From positions 1,736,001 through 1,800,000 of the forward strand of contig JAETXT010000008.1 in NCBI GenBank assembly GCA_019188255.1: DNA of 64,000 nt, given 5' to 3'. The position numbers and the translations under genes are program-made. Numbering within the stretch: position 1 is the stretch's first letter; each line of letters begins with the position of its first letter. Below the pieces are notes generated by a model, which saw only the letters and a list, made by a program, of their open reading frames with translations, was not told the DNA's origin and ran no database searches. This document shows, piece by piece, positions 56,234 to 64,000 of this stretch. The stretch is from Verticillium longisporum (lineage: Eukaryota > Ascomycota > Sordariomycetes > Glomerellales > Plectosphaerellaceae).

Positions 56234-59200
56234 TATAAAGTTAGACTATTAAGAGATCTAGGTATATATAATTTAGGCTATAGCCTATATTAGCGATCTA
56301 CTATTATATATATTTATTAAGCTATTTAAAGTCGTCCTCTTATAAGTTCTTAGCTTAGGCTATAATAGAGAAATCGAAGGCTACTTCTAATTAATAGGTT
56401 AAAGTAATATAAATACTACGAGCTCTCTAAGCAATATATTCCTATTCTAAGCTCGCTATCCCTAGGATTACTAGCTCTAGGCGATTATTTTAGCCTTTCT
56501 ATTAAATCGTAAGATCTTTAATTCTAACTTTAATAATATAGCTATTAAAGATACTATTAGATCCTATATTAAGGATAGAAGTAGGCTTTATTTAGAAGCT
56601 AGCGCTTTCGAGCTCTATTTATTCCTTTTATATAAATATAGGCTCTCCGAGGTTAAGGGTATCGTTAATCTATATTCCGATTAATCTAAAGCTCTCTCTA
56701 GCTCTAATTAGAAGTAAATATAGATCGTAGCCTATTAGAACGGCGTTTAGGCGCTCTCTATAATAGCATTAATAGGTTATAAACTAATAGAGACCTAACT
56801 CTATAATATTATAGAGTAGCTTTATAATATAGAAGACGATTCTATTAAAGTATTTATATTATAGCCCTTTAGGAATAGATAGGAGAATATTATATAATAG
56901 ATCTATAGCGCTCTAGGTATAGGCTTAACTAATATTATAGAATATTAATTAATAGCTATATTATTATAGTATTAAGGTAATTACTAGGATTAATCGTTAG
57001 CTATAATATATAATTATAAGCGATTATATTAATAGGGTTATCTTCTCCTAATTACTATATCCCTAAACTATTAGTCTTAACTTCTTATATAGGGCTTAAG
57101 GGAGGCCTTTTACCTCTCTTATAAGCTAGTATCTAAAGATCTTAGTACTAGGAAACGTAGATCTCCTAATTAGTACGATTACTCTAGCTACTAGGAATAA
57201 GTCGATTTCCTCCTAATCGGACTATTTAAAGAGCTTCCTAGGGGTCGTTATTCTACCTTTATTATATAATTAAATAGCTAGGTCGTACCCCTATTATTCC
57301 CTTTTAATAATAAATTAATATTCGATCTATAAAGTCCTAGTTATATTACTTTTACGATCTATAAAAGCTACTTATAATAGATTTATAGCGTTTATTAACT
57401 TCCTAGGTCTCCTATATCGTTATAATAGAATTAATTCTAAATACTTAAATAGTTCTAGGGTCTTTAGAGTTTAAATTACTATTATCTCCTTAGCCTATTA
57501 ATCTAGTAATCTATTATATAGCTTAATATATATTCCTCTAAACTCTATTAAGCTATTAATTATTTCGATTGTAATCGCTATATTAGAAACTAATATAACC
57601 TTATAGAGACTAGTCTATTTCTCCTATTCTCGGAATATAAGAACATTGCTTCCTAGCTCTAGTAATCTTAGTAATAATTACTTAGTATCTAGTCTATTAT
57701 AAGTATTAAGAGCATTATTAACCTTCCGCTTAGCGATTATTCGCTAAAGCTCCGCTATCGCTTTATTAACTACTTTAGCGTACTATACCTAGATTATAAT
57801 AGGTACTAAGTTAGTAGTAATCCTAAGCATCGCCCTAAATATAAGTAATATAAATACTAATCTATTAAGCTTAGTAATATCGTTTATTATCTTTATAGCT
57901 CCCTAAAGTAGCGATTCTAGGCTCGTATTACGAGACTCTACTTTTAAGATCTCGTATACTCTATATATCGGCTTATAATAGCTCTTAACTTTACTAATTA
58001 ACTAATAGGCCTTTATAGGGATCTAATAGTAGGTTATACCTAGGAGGCGTACCTCTACCCTAAACTCTATAGAGGTAAAGTTCGTTCTAGCGTTAATAGT
58101 TATAATATCTAGAGGCCTAAGGTATATATCTAATTAATACCTCTTAAGAGCTTCCTATATTATATAAACTATAAAATTAGGAATAAAAGTTATAGACTAG
58201 AATCCTATACTTATATCGATTATATAAAGAATAGGCTTTCTATTTAAATATATAATATCGATTAAAATCTTATAATTAAAGTCGATATCTAATTTTAGGG
58301 TAAACTTAAAGTATTATAGAGACTTCCTTTTAATTTAATAATAATAATAGAAGTAGTTTATTAATTCTAGAATATCCCGATTTATATCCTAGTCTATTCT
58401 CTAGAATAGGTTCTATAGCTTCTCTATAAATAAATAATTAAACTATTTATAAATATATTAGAGCTCTATTTCTATTAGAAATACTATTCTATTACTCTCT
58501 ATCCCTATTATATATATAATCCTAGAATTAATATAGGTCTTTATATTTAGGAAGAACTATAAATAGCCCTATTTACGAAAAATAGGCGTATACTCCTAGA
58601 TCTCCTTAATATACTTTACTAGCTTATTATATATATTATCTAAATAGATTCTAAGATCGTCTATATCCTTAATATAAAGTAGGAATAGGGTATCTATTAG
58701 GACGATATAGAATATAATTCTCTTAATTAGTATTAGAATAATAATCTCCTTTATTATAGAAATAGGATTTCCTACTCCGAATCTTATTCTAGCCTTTATT
58801 CCCTATTTATTAACTATTAGGCTTAATATTAAGGCTATTAGGGACCTTATTTATAAAGCTCCTATTATAGAAACTAATATTATACCTATATTAGGGATAA
58901 TACTATATTATATAGAAGTACTATTAATCTAATACTAGGTAAAGAGCTACTCTATTAGAGCTATTATTTTAGTCTTTGGATTACTCCCTTTAATTCTATA
59001 TTAGAACGATTTATTTACTAGGAAATATATAATATAAGTATTTATTAATTCGTTCTCGGGATTAGACTTAAAAGTATTATTTATTCTTAGCTTATTAGAA
59101 ATAGGATTATCTAATTCCGAGCTCTTAGTAGATTCTATTATTATTAAAAATTAATAGTATCCCTTCTATTAATCCCTATATACTTCCTATATATATTTCT

Positions 59201-61065
59201 ATTACTCTTTCGAATATTATTATTCTTCGAGAGAGTACTTTATCGATCTATAATCTAGTTTAGAATATATCTAATATTTACGAATTCTAGATAGTTAATA
59301 ATTATTAATTCTATATATTAATTACTCTCTATGATCTCCCCTTCTATTAGCCTAGCGATATCCGCTCTTATAATATCTATTAATATAGAAGTGCTTAAGT
59401 ATTTTAATATTCTCCTCTACCTTTAATATACTCTTAAGCTATATAGATAATATATTAAAAGATCGCTCTAGCCTTATTAATATAATCTTTAGCTCTAGGA
59501 CGCTTTAAATTACTCTTAGAGTATTTATATAGAAATAAGTCTCTTCCTTAAATATAGAATTAAATATTCTCTAATACTATTAAAGCCTATCTAGAAAGAT
59601 CTAGAGAACTTCTATTTATAGCTTTCCTATATTATTAACTTCTATTATTATAGAGTAGAATATTATTAAGCTCTAGTCTATATAATACTATATTCTATTA
59701 ATCTCCGAATTAAACTATTATTTAATTATTAAATATATTTAATAGAATCCTATATTCTAGTTTATATATTCTAGGAAGAAAGTTTATATATACCCTGAAG
59801 ATATATTTAAGAAGAGTATATAGAGCTATATATAGCGGATTTATAATAGTTTATAAATATCTATAAAGATATATATTTTATTATTAAGGATATTATATAT
59901 CTCCTTAGAATAATTATTCTCTTTATTCTAGAATAATATAAATTATTTAATTATAGTTCTATTAATTAGTAAATTTACCGATTTATATAATAATAGAGTA
60001 TAATACTAAGCTAATAGGTTCTAAATAATATTTAGGGGTAAGGTCTTATTTCTTTACGATTAAAGTATAATCTCTTATTAGCTAGATTACCTACTCTATT
60101 AATTAGATAACCCTAGAATTAGGGGCTATTAGGGATCTATCCTCCTTATTTATAGTTTTCGGATTTAGGATAGCTAAGTATTCCCTATAAGTTATTATTC
60201 GTCGTCCTACTAATCTCGCTATTCCTCTATTCTTTAGAGTACTAAATCCTAGTTAGTAATAATCGATTCTATTATATTAGGTATCTCTTCCTATAAAAAT
60301 ATTAGGATTAATCTCTTCGATATTTTAGTATTTATTATTCCTAGAAGAGGGATCCTATACTCTATTAGATATACCTTTAATATTTAAATAATTATTATAT
60401 TATAGGAGTTAAAGTCCTCTTTAGTCTAGCCCTAGAAGTCTTCGATAAATGCTTCTAAGAGGTAAACTCCCTTTATAGTCCTATATATACTTATTATTTT
60501 AAGGATCTAAGCGCTCTTAAGATCTATAGATATTAAATCTAGTAATCTAGGGAACTATAATTCTATTCTATTAACGATAAAATTAATATTAAGACCCTTC
60601 TTAACCTTCTACGTTAAGCGTAATATACTAAATTCTTCTAGAATACTATTAAACTCTTATTATATCTTTTTAGCGCTCTCTAGCTCTATTATAGAGCTAT
60701 TACTATAATCCGAGGAGCTTATTATTATTAATTTTATTAAAGCTCTATTATAGCTTATTAACTATTCTATAGAGCTTCGTTTATTAGGTTTAATAGCTAG
60801 TAATATAGCCTAGGTAGTAATCTTAAGCGTAGGAGTCCTAAGGTACTCGAAGTAGATAGTACTCCTATAGATTATATAAGAGGGGATTTCCCTATTACTA
60901 AGCTTTTATAAAAGTCCTAAAGTATTTAAAGTAAATAGTACTCTTATAATTACTTATAAAGTATAATTAATAAGCTTATATATAATGAATTTACTATCTA
61001 TAGGATCGATCCTAACTTCTCTAGCTCTAGCTATTCTATATTATATTAAATATAATACTAATTAG
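56234..61065 (-). repeat. Rest of copia-like element 2 interior
   Basis: AT-rich, RIP-mutated sequence that parallels 9500-14342 of element 1 almost line for line. No genes. Confidence 0.85.
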
Positions 61066-61114
61066 TATTAAGAGGGCTTTACTATTTATATAAACCCTAA
61101 TTTATTACTTTAGC

Positions 61115-62977
61115 TAACGTAATCCACAAGCGAGTGGTTCACCCAAGCGAGTGGTTCACTTCGCCCGGGCCCACGACCTACACCTGAATTCTACAGATTC
61201 CACCTCCGCCCGCGATGGAGACTCTTTCAAAAGAAGGTCAATTATTCCTTGCTATCCAAGCTATGGACAATGACCCGAACCTAAGCGCCCGGAGTGCTGC
61301 GAGGATCTACACCGTCCCCTTAACGACGCTCCTCCGACGCCAGAAGGGCAAACCCTCCCGACGCGAAAGCCCGCCCAATTCTGCCAAATTAACAGTACTA
61401 GAAGAGAAAACTATTGTCGAATATATCCTTGACCTAGATGCGCGATCTTACCCTCCCCGGTTGGGTGAGGTCGGAGATATGGCGAATCGCCTGCTTGCCG
61501 ACCGTGACGCGCCACGCGTCGGGAAGAACTGGGCCGCAAACTTCGTCAAACGGCAACCAGAGCTCCGGACGCGTTTCTTTCGCAAGTACGACTACAAGAG
61601 GGCCCAATGCGAAGATCCGGACGCGATAAACGCGTGGTTCCGCCTCGTGCATAACATGATCGCCAAGTACGGCATCCAAGAGGCTGACATGTACAACTTT
61701 GACGAGACCGGCTTCCAGATGGGCGTTATCGCCAACGGAATGGTCGTGACCAGTTCGGAAAGACGGTCCAATGTGAAGATGAGGCAGCCAGGCAACCGGG
61801 AATGGGTTACGGTGATCCAGGGCGTTGGCGCGTTGGGTTTCTCCGTCCCGCCGTTCATCGTGGTTTCGGGCAAGTACCACCTCTCGAGCTGGTACCAGGA
61901 CGACGCGATTTCTCGCGACTGGAGAATCGCAACATCTCCAAACGGCTGGACGACGAATGATATTGGTCTGGAATGGATTCGGCATTTTGACAGGCATACA
62001 AAGTCCCGTACTTCGGGCGGTTATCGCCTACTGATCCTGGATGGCCACGAAAGTCACCACTCGGTCGACTTCGAACTCTACTGCAAGGAGAACAACATCA
62101 TCACACTCTGTATGCCTCCTCATTCGTCACATCTACTCCAGCCTCTCGATGTTGGGTGTTTTGGCCCACTAAAGAAAGCATACGGTCGGCAAATCGAGGA
62201 TAGGATGAGGGCGGGTACAACGCACATCAGCAAAGAGGACTTCTTCCCGGCGTTTTCGGCTGCATTTCAGCAAGCAATGACAGAAAAAACATCCAGGGAG
62301 GCTTTCGAGGAGCGGGGCTTGTCCCCCATAACCCGGAAACAGTCCTGTCAAAGCTGGATGTGAGGTTGAGGACGACGACGCCTCCGGGGACGTCCCACGG
62401 GGAGCGTGATTCTTGGGTCTCTAAGACGCCCACTAACCTGCTCGAGGCAGGTTCCCAGACTGACTTCATCAAAGGGCGAATCTCACGCCACCAGGGAAGC
62501 TCCCCAACGTCAATTTTAGATGCTGTTGACTATCTTGCGAAGGGGACGCGGGGTGTTATGCACCAGATCGCTCTTTTGAAGTCAGAGGTTATGATCCTTC
62601 GAGAGGAAAATGCTACACTAAGCCGACGCCGGAGGGCCAAAAGCTACGTCTCCGGGAAGGAGGAAGCATGGCTGTAGGCGAGGGACAGGACAAGATTGCT
62701 CAGAAGGAAGTAGATATCCAGATAAAAGAGGAAACGCTGCAGAACCCGGGTCCCGCGTCGTGGTCCCAGCCGAAGAAACGATGCTGTAGCGTATGCGGGA
62801 AGACCGGCCACAACGCGAGAACTTGTCAGGTAGCTATCTCATCGTCTGCAAAAGACGAGGAGGAGTGATTTTAATTGATTTACGGCGTTTGGGTTGAGGT
62901 TTTCCTCGGAATGTTTGTCGGGTCGGGGTGAAGTGAACCACTCGCATGGGTGAACCACTCGCTTGTGGATTACGTTA
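61115..62977 (+). mobile_element. Pogo/Fot-type DNA transposon, copy C
   Basis: 1859-bp element 61117-62975, with TA at 61115-61116 and 62976-62977. By eye identical to copy A in inverted orientation apart from one A missing at 62639-62642. The left flank is the start of the right LTR of element 2; the right flank (62978-63020) is not the continuation of that LTR at the insertion point but a remnant of an LTR end. Normal composition, no RIP signature. Confidence 0.92.
61215..62868 (+). pseudogene. Fot/Pot-like DDE transposase with two frameshifts (copy C)
   Basis: The first frame (61215-62363) is identical in translation to that of copy A, with Asp163, Asp276 and Asp312 at the same places, and shares its frame break at the A6 run 62284-62289. 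A further break, not in copy A, lies at the A4 run 62639-62642 (A has five), which ends the second frame at 62677 so that the zinc-knuckle part reads on separately at 62668-62868. The copy is thus one base further decayed, or miscalled, than copy A. Confidence 0.85.
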
Positions 62978-64000
62978 TAATAATTATTAACTTAAGTAAT
63001 CCCCTAATATTAGTTTAATAAAAGATCTATTTAATAATTATTTAGAAGTATATATAAGTATAATTATATTATTCTTTTATTATAAATATATCCTAATTAA
63101 TATTTATAAAGTCTTTATAGTAATAGCGATATTCTATAAATAGAATAATGAACCCTTAAAGGTCTTATAAGAACCTATTATCTATAAAATAGAATCGGCC
63201 CTTAAGGGTTATAAATAACTTTATTAAGGCCTATAATAGAAAGGTCGAGTTATTAAGAGACCTCTCTATATTTACTAAAATATAAATAAATATTAAATCG
63301 AATTTTACTATTATAAATATATTCTATAAGATCCCCCCTTTCTTATTAAAGAACCTCTTCTACGAAGAGGCCTCTATATAAGCGAATATATAAATTCTAT
63401 CTATAGCGCTAATATAGGTATTAAACTAATAATATTACTTATCTAGCTTAATATACTTATTAATGAACTTAGGCTTAAAGAGCTATATATACTTAATATA
63501 GAGCTTATATAATACTTATAAAACTTTATCGAATATCCTAGGAATATAGCTCTAAAGGACTCTTAATAGATTCTCTATTATTCTCTATATTACTCTATAG
63601 CTAATAATATAAAGAGAAACTATTAGCTTCTATTCTACGGATCGATATTAAGAATCCTAGATATAATACTACTTTCTAGCCTATCTTATAAATACTCGGA
63701 ATTCTAGCTTTAAGAGCTATAATATATCTATAAACGTATATTCTAAGCCCTCTAATTAAGCTATTATAAGCTATTAAGAACGTATAGCTTATTAGAATAC
63801 TTATTACTATAATACCTCCCTATAGAACTATAGAAATAGTATTAGGACGTTAATAAGGAAGGGTATAATTAATATAATAATATCGTCGATATTATTATTT
63901 TCTTTATTATCGAGCTTAAGCGCTTCTAAATCCGAGGCAGGTAATAAAGATACCTCTATTTTAATATATAAATAATCTAGAATATAATATCCTTTTAGTT
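62978..64000. repeat. RIP-mutated AT-rich DNA with LTR-end remnant
   Basis: 62978-63020 resembles the last 40 bp of the copia-like LTR (AAGTAATCCCCTAATATTAG). Beyond it the sequence is AT-rich, TG/CA-depleted and without open frames; no element recognised. Confidence 0.7.

Larger units (their letters stand above)
51954..61116 (-). mobile_element. Ty1/copia-like LTR element 2, RIP-mutated, right LTR cut by the inversion
   Basis: Left LTR 51959-52247 (289 bp) preceded by ATATT (51954-51958). The interior matches element 1 throughout, with the integrase-like stretch on the minus strand near 58200-58330, and is interrupted by a Pogo/Fot transposon at 54372-56231. At the right only the first 51 bp of the LTR remain (61066-61116), ending in TA at the transposon at 61117. 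The rest of this LTR, with the matching target duplication, lies at 15742-15986 in reverse. RIP has removed every open frame. Confidence 0.85.

Noticed and set aside
61117..62975. Two independent insertions of copies A and C at the same LTR position
   Set aside because: Each copy has only one side of the same LTR and the two sides are complementary; two insertions would each leave both LTR sides.

Overview
The window looks like a chromosome of a filamentous ascomycete, probably a Sordariomycete. Genes carry short GT-AG introns of 46-113 nt, a 5S rRNA gene lies alone between protein genes, a tRNA-Phe has a small intron, and large AT-rich blocks show the mark of repeat-induced point mutation (RIP): TG and CA are almost absent while TA is in great excess.

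Layout. 1-6660: normal composition, with an intact APC-type permease (2338-4216) and a broken cytochrome P450 split by a 686-bp hAT-type MITE (5565-6250). 6661-18400: RIP-mutated repeats with a complete Ty1/copia-like LTR element (7152-14629, TSD CTAAT) and an un-RIPed Pogo/Fot-type transposon (15987-17846). About 18400-50480: gene island of normal composition. 50487-64000: a second RIP block with another copia-like element, itself holding two Pogo/Fot transposons (54372-56231 and 61117-62975).

Gene island. After a family-2 glycosyltransferase and a tRNA-Phe comes a compact set that reads as an acyl-CoA catabolic cluster: three AtuA-like (DUF1446) genes (one intact, two broken), an SDR, two AMP-binding acyl-CoA ligases, two enoyl-CoA hydratases, a hydratase-2/MaoC protein, a tandem dimeric-barrel protein, an MFS exporter and a bZIP regulator. 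Both hydratases and one ligase end in peroxisomal PTS1-type tripeptides (SRL, SHL, SKL). The gene types recall the bacterial acyclic-terpene utilisation (atu) set, but no geranyl-CoA carboxylase or acyl-CoA dehydrogenase is present, so the substrate is open. A secreted M28-like peptidase with altered catalytic residues and a tRNA-Ser(GCU) close the island.

The strongest structural result is an inversion of about 43.3 kb that carries the whole gene island. Its breakpoints lie in two near-identical, inverted Pogo/Fot copies (15987-17846 and 61117-62975). The right LTR of the second copia element is cut at the right copy, and its missing part, in opposite orientation, lies beside the left copy. 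Rejoined, the LTR is 289 bp, the same as its partner, with matching 5-bp target duplications (ATATT). A hAT MITE split between 6661 and 50487 gives an independent match (8-bp duplication GCCTTAAT). A misassembly across the 1.86-kb repeats is the main alternative.

Many reading-frame breaks here are single-base indels in homopolymer runs. Sequencing error must be excluded before genes are called dead.
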